Source: Malus domestica | Taxonomy: Eukaryota; Streptophyta; Magnoliopsida; Rosales; Rosaceae | Direction: 5' to 3' | Assembly (NCBI RefSeq): GCF_042453785.1 | Contig: NC_091671.1 | Coordinates: 13,524,001 to 13,588,000 of the forward strand | DNA: 64,000 nt | Part shown: one piece after another, positions 20,916 through 31,665 of the stretch | Numbering within the stretch: the first letter of the stretch is position 1 | How the letters are laid out: every line of letters begins with the position of its first letter | Program-made: the position numbers and the translations under genes | The notes under the pieces: generated by a model | What the model saw: only the letters and a program-made list of their open reading frames with translations | Told to the model about the DNA's origin: nothing | The model's database searches: none

Positions 20916-23900
20916 ATGGATCCTGAAGTACAAACAGCGGGTCTCGAGTCACCCTTGATTCCAGTTCTTCCTCAAGAACTTGAAGTACAAAGAAAACAAG
21001 GACCGCTGAGCAAGGATGAGGTTATCAAGGAAGTAAAGAAGCAGCTTTTGTTGGCTGGGCCACTTGTGTCCTCAAATTTCTTGCTATTTGGTATGCAGGT
21101 GATTTCGGTCATGTATGTTGGTCACCTTGGAGAGCTGGCACTTGCAGGTGCTTCCATGGCCACTTCATTTGCTTCAGTCACTGGTTTGAGCTTGATAGTA
21201 AGATGGCTTCTCTACTTATTTCAGATTATTTGATATAATTTATATTCTTATTGATTTTACTAGTAATTAAATCACGAGTCATCATATGGTATATAATAGA
21301 CAACTGTAGTGGGATAACTTTTTGCTTTTTATTCTGGAAATTCGCACTTACAAAACAAAGAGATAAAGAGAGAACCTTGAAAGTAGACGGTTCAGATCAT
21401 TGAAATACAAATCAGAGTGTGCCGTATAGGCTAGACCTGTAAATAGGTTGGGTTTATTAGGTTTGGATCGGTTTCACTCGACCCGTTAGGCTAACGGGTC
21501 ACCCGAAACCGACCGTTAAGCTAACAACATTCAAACCCAACATGTTAAGCTAATTGGTCATCTGTTTCACCCGTTAACAACTTCTTTTTTGTTTCTTTTT
21601 GCGTTCCAATACAAGTTACACATATTTTAGTCAATATTTTAAACATGAAGGTCCAAATACTAATTTTAAGGGGTGGGTCAAGTCAGGTTTAAAATGACAG
21701 GTCTAGTACAGGCTATCAGATTATCCCTCCAAATAATTTCAATATGTATATTATGATACTATTCTCATTTCAACCTTAATTTGTTGAACAGATAGGAATG
21801 GGGAGTGCATTAGACACATTCTGCGGCCAGTCCTATGGTGCAAAACAGTATCACATGCTTGGTATACACTTACAGAGAGCAATGCTTGTTCTTGGCCTGG
21901 TCTGCATTCCTTTGGCAACTGTATGGTTCAATGCTGGTCATATTCTTAAATTCTTGGGTCAAGATCCTGAAATAGCAGCTGCTGCTGGAAATTATGCTCG
22001 TTTCCTGATTCCATGTCTTTTTGCATATGCAATCCAACAATGTCATTCTAGATTTTTGCAAACTCAAAACAATGTGGTTCCCATGATTGCTAGCACAGGC
22101 ACAGCAACGCTATTGCACTTGTTTCTCTGTTGGTTTCTGGTATACAAGACTAGCCTTGGATATAGAGGTGCGGCGTTGGCAAACTCCATCTCATATTGGA
22201 TCAATGCATTGTTGTTAGTAATTTATGTTAGAGTCTCTCCCTCTTGTAAACACACATGGACTGGATTCTCAAAGGAGGCCTTCCGTGGAATTCCCGATTT
22301 TATAAAACTAGCTATTCCTTCTGCTGTAATGATCAGGTAATCATTTCCTTCTGCTGCAATGATCGGGTAATCATTTGTCGACGCATTCTGTAGTGAAGCT
22401 ATCTATAAAACTATCTATTCCTTCTTCTGTAACGATAATTGTTCAGCAGAAAATTTGCAATTATGAAGTGTTAGCACCTAGTGTAATTGGTTGCTGGTTT
22501 TATGTCTGTGAACAGCTTGGAGATTTGGTCATTCGAATTGATGGTCCTCTTATCCGGTTTCCTTCCTAATCCAAAGCTAGAAACCTCAGTCCTCTCAATC
22601 AGGTTTGCAATATTTATGCTCTACTGAGCAAGGAGCAATATAAACTCTTATATACAGCTGACAAAGATGAAGCTGAAACAGCGAAATTACTAACGGATTG
22701 ATTACATTTTCAGCCTTAACACATGTTCAATGGTGTACATGATTCCAATGGCATTCAGTGGTACAGCAAGGTGAGTTTAAGACCCTAAATTCGCGTCGAA
22801 GTGTTTATGCCTCTATTGTTGGATACTTGTCTTAAAAACTCTTTTCTGTTAATTACTTATACATAACAGCACAAGGGTTTCAAATCAATTGGGTGCCAGT
22901 CAACCACGACTCGCAATTCTAGCAGTACGTGTTGCACTGTCCATTGTGGTTATTGAAGGCTTTTTGATCGGTGCTGTCCTGATATTGGGTCGAAAAGTTT
23001 GGGGCTACTGTTACAGCAATGAAACTGAAGTTGTGAATTATGTGGGAGAAATGTTGATTTTGGTTGCGGTATCTCACTTTTTTGATGGACTTCAATCTGT
23101 GCTTTCAGGTTTGTTCCGGTTTGCACAATTTCTTCTCTCATAGCAATAGATTTTTCTGTTCTAATTTTGGATTTCGGAAACTTTATGTGATACCAGCATA
23201 ACCTACTGCTAAAACTGAAGTCAAAACTTTACGTTTTTTTCTGTCGCAAGGATTTTGAATTTCATTCAACTCATATATACTGAATGTGTTGTTGATATCT
23301 TATCTCTATGTTGTTGATATATGATCATTCAATATGTGGTCGATATTTCATTTTGATCAATTCAAAATTATGATTTGATTTCTGGTCATTTTAGCCAATT
23401 TTCCAAGTTTTTGTAGCCGATATTTACGGAAGAGAAGTGACACTAATTTACAATTTCAGGGGTCATAAGAGGAAGTGGGCAGCAAAAGGTTGGGGCGTAT
23501 GTTAATTTGGGAGCTTACTATTTTATGGGCATTCCTGTTGCAGTATTATTAGCTTTTGTCCTGCACATTGGAGGGAAGGTAACATCATAGTCCTTATCCT
23601 TCTATTTTTTTAAACCCCCCTCCCTACTTTTTTAGTTTTAGTTTCTCTACTTTCTCAATCTTTTATGGACATATAACACAAGTATTAATTTCAAATTAAC
23701 GTTTATGTTCTTCACAGGGTCTTTGGACTGGAATTATCGTGGCTCTATTCGTGCAGGCACTATGTCTTTCGATCATAATCATATGCACAGATTGGGAGAA
23801 AGAAGTAAGCTACTTTGTCATGTTATGTTTTGTTTAGTCAGTCTGATTTTACATTCATCTCATGATCTATTTTTCATTCCTTTTGTAGGTGAAGAACGCT

Positions 23901-23945
23901 TCTGACAGAGTGTACAACACAATGACCTCGGCTGATATGTCATAG
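20916..23945 (+). CDS. MATE efflux transporter (DETOXIFICATION-like), 8 exons
   Basis: Exons are 20916-21197, 21792-22336, 22516-22602, 22714-22770, 22870-23108, 23460-23578, 23718-23804 and 23889-23945. All introns are GT-AG and all phases join, giving 490 residues, a normal length for plant MATE proteins. Hallmarks in order are a hydrophilic N-terminus, [76 protein letters not shown] and [21 protein letters not shown]. About 12 membrane segments are expected. The family exports organic compounds by proton or sodium antiport at the plasma membrane or tonoplast; the substrate cannot be told from sequence. Intron 1 contains a degenerate repeat and intron 2 carries duplicated exon-2 ends. A hAT-like element sits at the stop codon. 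Confidence 0.92.
21428..21712. repeat. Degenerate repeat inside MATE intron 1
   Basis: The segment from about GGCTAGACCTGTAAA to GACAGGTCTAGTACAGGC has inverted ends (CTAGACCTGT and ACAGGTCTAG) and internal GGGT/ACCC-rich blocks such as CGACCCGTTAGGCTAACGGG. This is the look of a small non-autonomous DNA element. It leaves the splice sites intact. Confidence 0.5.
22303..22435 (+). repeat. Duplicated exon-2 end in MATE intron 2
   Basis: The last bases of exon 2 plus its donor (CTTCTGCTGTAATGATCAG|GTAATCATTT) are repeated at once at 22345-22371 with two changes. A third, more diverged copy (AAACTATCTATTCCTTCTTC) lies near 22410-22435. The first duplicate keeps a GT in the donor position (ATCGGGTAATC). 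Confidence 0.7.
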
Positions 23946-23946
23946 T

Positions 23947-25246
23947 TAAGGTTTTAAAAGACGTTAAGCGCTAGTCGGGCGGCGGGCTTGGGTCTAGACG
24001 GGCGCCTAGGTGGGGTCTAGGCGGACTAGACGGATTTAAGTAAATCTATTATATTTCGTGTAAATAAGGAGAAATTTGGAAAAATAATCAAAATTTGAAC
24101 CCCATATAGAACCATAGCCACTCTTTTAAATTTATGATAATTATAACTAAAAATTGATAAATACTAATATACACTTGAAACAGAAATTGAGAGATAAGGA
24201 GAGAGTTTGAAAACAAATCCAAAAAACCCAAATCAAATATGAGATTATCCCAATGTCTTACCGAGTTCTTTTTTTGGGTTCCAAAGAAAAAAAATAGACC
24301 GTGTGAACAAAAGAATTTTCTCGGTTTGATTTGTGTGTGATAAGAAAAATTTATTTATTGTCGTTCAAAAATGGTCTTTTGTTGAATCCAGTCCCGAAGA
24401 GCATGGTCTGGGAAGACATGAACACTCATGGCTAAGATCACTTGGAGAACATGTCAATATATATATTTATTGCCCCACACCACACACATTTATTCGTTTA
24501 CATTTAGCAATTTTTGATTTTTACAAGTTTGGGGCATCTAGCAAGCATGAAAAAGAAGATCATTACCTATTATTAGCTGCTTTTTGTCCATTGCAAATTT
24601 TGTATCAGTTTTCATTTGGCATTTCTCTTCTGCATTATCTGATTTCGATATGTTTTGTCTCTGAACTTGTAGTAGAAGGGGATTTAATTGTCCATTTTTT
24701 GAGTTTTTATTTTGATACAAAATTATAAAGGTGTATCAAAGGGTATATTAGTACTTTTATATCAATTTTGGGTTATAATTATCGTAAATCTAAAATGATG
24801 GCTATAATTCTATATGGGATCCAAAATTTGGTTACTTTTCCAAATTTCCCATAAATAAGTGTCTGTTTATACTTAATATATATAATTTCATCATAAACTA
24901 AAAATAGAATGACATATGTATTATGAAGTATTTGAACATAATGAAAACATGGGGAACAAACATATAGTGTGTGCTCATTTAAGTATCAACAAGTCTCTAA
25001 CATTTTATTGAAAAAAAAAAATTAAATGCAAATTGAAAGTTATTTATTTTCTTTTTAAGTGAGTCACAACCTAGGTAGGTGCCTAGGCAGGTTTGGGCGG
25101 GCTAGGCGGGTGCCTAGGCAGTCTAGGCGAGTGCCTCAGTTGGTCTAGATCTTTTTTCTTAATTTTCAAATATCTAAGCATTAATCGGGACAGTAACCAA
25201 TTGTCTAGCGTCAAGACGGCGCTAGGCGGGAATTTTTAGAATAGTG
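23947..25246. mobile_element. Non-autonomous hAT-like element at the MATE stop codon
   Basis: The 1.3-kb insertion is flanked by an 8-bp direct repeat GTCATAGT (23939-23946 and 25247-25254), the duplication size of the hAT superfamily. Both ends are rich in imperfect GGGCGCCTAGG/GCCTAGGCGGG-type motifs in inverted arrangement near the termini, and the middle is AT-rich. No transposase is visible. The left duplication includes the last MATE codon and TAG stop (TCA TAG); the right copy would have continued into the original 3'UTR. The stop codon is thus preserved. Confidence 0.75.
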
Positions 25247-25254
25247 GTCATAGT

Positions 25255-25600
25255 AAAGCTGGTGCAGAAGCAGAAGTCGCCATCCCTTCAGATTGCGTCC
25301 TTTAAGGGAAAGAAATAATATGGGAAGGCGAAAATATGTAGAATTTTTTTTTAATAAAAAAATGAAGGTTCTAATCCATAATTTTGTAAAGCATTCTCTC
25401 TTCTTAAAGAAGACATTTCAAGCCACATCAGAAAACTGAAGGTGATGAATCTCAGATGACATTGTACCGGATTTGTGTGGAATGTTTTCCCAGTTAGTGT
25501 TGTAATTTCAAACTTTTAAACAGAATACAATGTCCTATAATTACTTGGGGTAATTTTGAAACTCCCTTATTTGCATGAAACAATTGCAAATTGGGCATCA
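25255..25600 (+). other. Displaced MATE 3' flank
   Basis: This should be the original sequence following the MATE stop, now 1.3 kb away. No recognised feature was found. The next gene trace is the minus-strand SMG8 pseudogene, so the two genes were arranged tail to tail. Confidence 0.4.
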
Positions 25601-25621
25601 AATTTACAAGATCCGTACCTT

Positions 25622-27748
25622 TTGAAGAAACTCCTTCAGCCTGCTGTGGAACTGTGTTTCTTAGGTGAGGTTTTCTTTTGCTAGTTTCAGTTTCATCTAA
25701 GCACCCACCTTTTGCAGAAAGAATTCCATGAAGAATCTGTTGACTGGAAGATAACCAAATTTGGAAATTTGGAAGTTCAGGAGTAGACATCTGCTTTCCA
25801 GAAGTAGCTGGTGCAGCAGATGAAGATGCCGCTGGTGCAGCAGATGAAGATGCAGCTGATGCAGCAGCAACAGCAGCCATACCAACACCAGCAGCTGAAC
25901 CACTACTAGAATTATTTACCGATCCCCCTACCTCATAGAATATTAGATTGTCTGTAAATAAAATCCTTGACTGATATGATATCCTCTTTGCTTGCATTTT
26001 GACCATGACTTTCAAGCAGAAGAGAATCTAATGTTGCCTTCCCATTCAAAACATCTTCCACGAGTCCTGTGGCAAATTCAAGGGATTCACCTCTTTGATT
26101 TGTAGACCTATCTAACAAAAGAACAGCCCTTGATGCATCAAGGGAGAGTAAAGGTGCAGAATTTGCACCCCCACTTCTTGACCCCCCATGACTGCTTTCA
26201 GAACCTGAGAGTGTTCTGCTTTTCTTAATTAAAAAACAAATCTGTGCTTCTAGGGATGAATGCAGTTTCTTCCTAAAACTACTCTCAGATTTGCTCACAG
26301 GGCGTGCAAGCACAACCACTGAACCCAAACCTTTAACAGGCATGCTTGGCCTTACTAAACTGCTCACACTAAACAATTGATTAAGTGAGGATGTATGAAC
26401 CGACTCCTCCAGATTAGAACCGGGATTTGGCACATCAGAGAGATCACCAATAAAAACAGGGGTGTGATATCCACACACCCCATTTTACTTCTCACACACC
26501 TTTTTAATTTTCAACTGTCGGATCGGATGAATTGAAGAAGATCAACGGACAGAAATTATTAAGGGGTGTGTGAGAAGTAAAATGGGGTGTGTGAGAACAA
26601 ACAGTGTGACTGGCGTACACTGTCCTGGAAACAAAGAAGTGTAGGAACCGAAACCTGACATAAGCGAAATGGCAGAAGCATTGCGAGTCAAGATGCCACC
26701 ACTTATACCTTGAGAAGATTTGCTAGTGAAGCTAGAGGATGTAGTAGGCCGTGAGGATGACAATGATGAAGGTGGCCTGGACGGTGTTGGCTGCACAGTT
26801 CTGTATCTCACAAACGGAGCCAAATCATTCTTGGCCGCTTGGAACACTCGAAACTTTTGCAGGAGTTGTGAATCAAATTGCGATCCCTCTATAATATATA
26901 CTATTACATGGCAAACCTGCATTACTCATTGGGTTAATCACAGTTAAATCAACCATTCACATCCCCTATAGATTGAAACCCCAAAACTTCCTTTTCAAAA
27001 TTCTAACTGCCTAAATAAGAAAATTGGTCATATACTGAGTACAGCTAAGTTCTTGTACTAGTAACTATATACAGTATAATGCCCATGGAAATTCTTTGTC
27101 AGCGAAATTTTCACACATTTTTTTCGCAATACTTCTACGTTTTTACATAATGATACAATCGATTTCTGCTCATTTTTATATAACATTATGACATATCAAA
27201 ATCCCAATATCTGGACTAAAAATACTGCTTCTAAGAAAAAGGGAGAAAAACAAAGAAGAACAACTTACAGAGAACATGAAGAGCAGCGCCTGAAGGTCCC
27301 CAAACTCGTGCTCTTCCACCGGAGAGTCAAAACCCGACACAGAATCTGACGACCCATCATCCAAGGCGGGGCACCGGGTAGAGCAGAACTGCTAAAAGAG
27401 AATGCCTTTTTTCTGCTCATGGAAGTAACTGATTCTTCACCACCTGAACCAGTTCCTGAGCTCCTCTTTCTCAAGACACAGGCTTTTATCGAAATTGCCC
27501 GACCCAAACACGTTGGAGTCGATAATCCGGTTGGTGAGTTGGGCAGAGTCATAGGGGCTTCAGCCAATGAAGCCCACGACGACAACACCATCGGAAGGGG
27601 GAGGGTCGGAGGAGGGGGAGGAGGAGGGAAGCGGAAGGGTTTGGGAGGGTGAATAGGAAGTGGGTGTGGACCGTGTGGTGGTGGTGGGTGTAGGAGGTGG
27701 GCGGACTAGGGTCCGTATGGATGACGGGTTTGGATTTGGGGTGCCCAT
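25622..27748 (-). pseudogene. SMG8: SMG8-like NMD factor, truncated pseudogene
   Basis: Exon 1 (27748-27269) and exon 2 (26916-25622) encode the N-terminal part of the plant SMG8-like protein, which in intact form regulates the SMG1 kinase in nonsense-mediated mRNA decay. Recognisable pieces are GVVVVGFIG, SNVFGSGNFDKSLCLEKEEL, RISYFHEQ, FRVFQAAKNDLAPFVRYRT, NASAISLMSGFGSYTSLFPG, VVVLARPVSKSESSFRKKL and STPELPNFQIWLSSSQQILH. Exon 1 has three in-frame stops (after VGFIG, after NWFRW, after KGILF). Exon 2 is split by a MITE and frameshifted near 25930. A donor-like AAAAG|GTACGG ends exon 2 and no later exons follow. The gene is dead; an intact paralogue must exist elsewhere if the organism keeps SMG8. 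Confidence 0.85.
26458..26598. mobile_element. MITE inside the SMG8 pseudogene
   Basis: About 140 bp with long terminal inverted repeats (CCCCATTTTACTTCTCACAC at the left and its complement GTGTGAGAAGTAAAATGGGG at the right) interrupts the SMG8 frame between VTLF and VFIGDLSDV. The insertion junction is within AAAAAC/AACAAAC, so the target duplication is ambiguous. No coding sequence is present. Confidence 0.75.
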
Positions 27749-27956
27749 GGATACAAATTGGAAGCTCCAGGGACTCTGGTTATTTGGTTTGGCTTCTTTG
27801 GACTTCCATTGACAACAGAGAGACAGATGGATTCTGGGTTTCGGCGAGGATACACAAAGTTGTAAATTTGTAATACACATGAGGTCCCCCGACTACAATA
27901 AAACTTGTATGTCGCAGCGTTTGGTATCAATAATTCAAATATGAAAATCAGGGAAG

Positions 27957-28263
27957 TGTTATAAATAAATAAAAGTTAGAGAAATAACATTTGTTAAGAG
28001 CGAGTGTAAAATGGATGTAAGATATAATACTGTTTTGTTTATTAACTATAACAGAATGATTGCAGGTAAATAAGGAATATGAGAATGCAGAAAATATTCT
28101 AACTTATTTTTCTTCTCTTATTGCTTTTTGTATCCGTGCGTTTTGAACACCCGTAGTGCTCTATTTATAGAGAAAGTACCTTGAAAACTTACAAAAACTT
28201 CACTATTTAACATATAAATCTTTACTGTATACATGTAGGCAAACATATTCATTGTTTACAACA
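27957..28263 (-). repeat. Possible solo LTR of the copia family
   Basis: This 307-bp block starts TGTTATAAATA and ends TTGTTTACAACA (TG...CA). It shares internal blocks such as AACTATAAC..AATGATTGCA with the LTR at 28656-29001. Both contain a TATA-like TTTATAGAG or TATATAGAG. No coding part is attached. Confidence 0.45.
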
Positions 28264-28655
28264 CGAAACCAAATTAAATATATGTTCTTATAATATTAGC
28301 ACGATATCACAAAAGTAGTGTAATCAATGCCATTTAACATCATTTCTAATTGGTGGGTGTTTAACTGGGTTATAATGAAGTTACAATCTTGATACTTTTA
28401 CAAATGAAGAGGAGTTATAAAAAAGTTACAATCGTTTTAAATTTAAGGGCATCTTTGTAATTTGACAAAAAATATTATAAATAGAAGAAAATCTCATACT
28501 TACCAAAAATAGAAAGTCCGAACACATGATCCATTTTGGGTGACTTTGACCCGTGATCCACTAAAATTAGTTCAGCGACTACTTTTATGTCCAACCACTG
28601 TTTGAGCGATCTTGGCATGGTTAAAAGCCCTCGAAGAGCCCCATATCATGGTAGT

Positions 28656-30480
28656 TGTTATAAATAGAAAAAGTTATAGAGATAAGTTTCGTTGGGGACA
28701 TGAGCGAAGCGGATGCAATTTATCACACTGTTTAATTTCGTAACTATAACATAAAATGATTGCATGTAAAGAGAGGAAGGGAGGGATATTGATATTATTG
28801 TTTTCACTTCTTTTCTTTTGCTGTGTATTGTGATCACACACAGAATGCTTTTTATATAGAGCCACATTTGTGAAGAACCAAAAAAAGGAAATGATTGCCT
28901 TTTTGAAAAACATCATACAACAACAATTACACTACTATTCTCAAGTCTTTCTCACTTTTAGCTAAAGCATGTGGACATTTATTCCCAAAACTTTTACAAC
29001 ACTCCCCTTTGGATGCCCACATATCAATATCAGTTGCATCGTTAAAACCTTGCTCGGAAAAACTTAGTGGGAAAAAACCGTAGCGAAGGAAAAATAGTAC
29101 AACTTTGCTTGGATTGTTGATATAGTGTTAAATATGCTTATGTTGCCACATTAAAACTTTGATAGGAAAAACTAAGTGGAAAAAATCCTAGTCGACGGAA
29201 AAAGAGTACAACACGCATGTATCATGGATGCTCCACCTGATTCCGCATTCTTCAAATTTAACTGATTGGTAAGTCAACATAATCTGATACCATGCACTAG
29301 CTTCTGAAACGTGCACTTTGGTAGAGATTTAGTGAATATGTCTGCCAGATTTTAATTGGAATGGATTTGTCTGACTTCAATAACTTTAACCCTTTGAAGC
29401 TCATGTGCATTCAAAAACTTTGGAGATATGTGTTTAGTCTTATTGCCCTTGATGAATCCTTCCTTCATTTAGGCAACACAAGCTCCATTATCTTCATGAA
29501 TGACAGTTGGAGTGTTTGTCTTTAAACGTAGATGACATGAATTCCGGATGTGGTGAATCATTGATCTTAACCAAGAACATTCATGATTAGCTTTATGTAA
29601 AGCAAGTATTTCCAAGTGATTGGAAGATGTAGCAACTAACGTTTGCTTTGTTGAGCTCCAGGAGATCGCTGTATCTCCATTAGTGAACACATATCTAGTT
29701 TGTGAGCAAGCTTTATGCGGATCGAAGAGAAAACTAGCATCTGCATATCCAACAAGGTTCTGGTCGTTTGTGGATTTCTCTGAGTAGAAAAGACCCATGT
29801 CTGTTGTCCCACGAAGGTATTGTAAAACATCTTTGATTCCCTTCCAATGATGAGTTGTTAGAGCATAGCTATGCCTTGCTAACAAGTTGATTGAAAAAGA
29901 TATATCTGATCTAGTACATTGTGCTAAATACAATAAAGCACATATTGCACTAAAATATGGTACTTCTGGACCAATGACCATTTCATCATCTTCTTTTAGA
30001 CAAAATGGATCTTTCTTAATGTCCAGAGAACAAACGACCATTGGCGTGCTGAGTGGAAAAGCCTTGTCCATGCCAAATTGCTTCAGAATTTTTTCAATGT
30101 AAGTTGATTGATGGACCAAAATTCCATTAGCACAATGCTTGATTTGCAGGCCGAGACAATATTTTGTTTTCCCAAGGTCTTTCATTTCAAATTCGCTTTT
30201 CAGATATTCAGCAGTTTTATTGAGCTCTTTAGAGGTTCCAATTAAGTTCATATCATCGACATATACTGCCACTATAACAAATCCAGAATTTGATTTCTTA
30301 ATGAACACATAAGGGCAAATAACATTGTTGGTATATCCTTCTTTGATCAAATACTCACTGAAACGATTATACTACATTTGCCAGATTGTTTAAGCCTATA
30401 TAATGATCGCCTTAATTTGATTGAGAGCATACCTCGTGGTTTATTAGTTGTTTCAGGCAATTTAAGTCTTTTTGGGTGTA
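28656..30480 (-). mobile_element. Ty1/copia retrotransposon, 5'-truncated remnant
   Basis: Read on the minus strand, this has the end of pol (to about 29330), a polypurine tract AAAGGGGAG (29002-29012) and a 3' LTR from 29001 down to 28656 (TGTTGTAAAAG...TATAACA). The upstream gag, integrase and 5' LTR are missing: the element ends near 30480 against unrelated sequence. The order RT-RNase H-LTR with no integrase after RT identifies the copia superfamily. Confidence 0.75.
29469..30350 (-). pseudogene. Copia reverse transcriptase / RNase H (partial)
   Basis: The open stretch encodes the second half of a copia RT with the catalytic VAVYVDDMNLIG, then KDLGKTKYCLGLQI and HQSTYIEKILKQF, followed by RNase H with LVGYADASFLFDPHKA and ISWSSTKQTLVATSSNHLE. 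Upstream, an out-of-frame relic of the LYGLKQSGRMWYNRL region shows a frameshift near 30360. Downstream, homology continues with stops (GNKTKHISPKF and NLADIFTKSLP are visible in pieces). It is inactive. Confidence 0.8.
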
Positions 30481-30487
30481 AACACGA

Positions 30488-31665
30488 AAATTCTGTAACG
30501 AATGAAACGAGAACACGTGTATGAAATAGATTTGTATTGATTTGAATTTGTAGGGTTACAATCTCTGTTTACAATTTTCCTCTGATTCAGCCTTCAAATT
30601 TGATGTAGATGGTGTAGATTGTTGATCCAAGGGTTGCGATGACTTGATCTCGGACGAACGATTGATCGATTAGTTCAAGTTTTGAGCTTGAAACAATGCA
30701 TGGATAGTCTTAACCTCAGGTTTAGGGCTGCGGCAAAAGGTAGTGTAGATGTGAGATTTCGTTGATTCAAGGGTTTTGATGACTTGATCTTGAATCGAAC
30801 GTCGTTACAAGTTTTGAGCTAGGAATAAAGTCTTGAAGGAATCATCACGAGTGCTTGTTGATTCTTCAAGGGGATTGCTTCGGCTTTGGTCAAAAGAAAA
30901 CTTCGGCTTTGATTGCGCGTTCTGCGAAGAGAGCTTTGGTAGCGTATTAGTCTTTAAAGATTTGTGCAGAGGTTCATCTCAATGTGTAATTTTTGACCCC
31001 TTTGTGTGTCTTGGATTCTTGTATTTATAAACTTCCAAAGCCATGCCTTTGGATGGATTTGGCTTTGATTTGTGTCTTGATTCGTTCATGGGAGAATTTA
31101 GGCATGTTTTGTGTCTTAATTTCAGCCAATTTCCTCATATTGGCCGAAATTTATAGGCCTTGTTGCTCATTTGTGAGCAATCTTCAATTCTTGCTTATTT
31201 TGTGAAGATGCTTTGGCTTTCGTTCCGATTTTGAGAGATTTTGGGCCCATTGTCGATCTTAAGGGGGATTTTCTCCCTTTTTCCGAATTTTGGGAATGTT
31301 TTACACTTCCTTTGCTTGATTTGTGCCACATGTCATTAATGGCTTGTCCATTTGCAATGAGTCATATGCCACGTGGAGCTTTGTGATGCATTATTTGTAT
31401 GCAACGAAATTTATATGTCTACAAATGCCCTAACTTCAAGGTGGGTTGTAGGCATGTGCTTGTCACATGCAGGAAACATGTTTTGAAGTCCTGCAATGTG
31501 AATGCTTTAACTCAAGGGTCATTGAGACTTAATCTTGAATTAGCTTGCTTCTTCAAGGGCCGTAGAGGCTTGATCTTGAACGAAACATTTCTTCAAGGGT
31601 CGTTGAGGTGTATTTCTTGAATTGAGATGATGAATTTCGTCAAGGGCCGTTGAGACAATTTGAGC
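30488..31665. other. Unclassified repetitive non-coding sequence
   Basis: Starts near TGTAACGAATGAAACGAG at the copia truncation point and ends at the hAT remnant. It contains several diverged repeats of CTTCAAGGG(T/C)CGTTGAG, especially at 31510-31660, and TTGATTCAAGGGTTTTGATG-like blocks near 30630 and 30770. The appearance is that of an LTR or other non-coding mobile DNA, but no ends could be paired. Confidence 0.35.

Noticed and set aside
24333..24728. 131-codon open frame inside the hAT-like element at the MATE stop
   Set aside because: No domain or compositional sign of a protein; it lies in AT-rich filler of a non-autonomous element.
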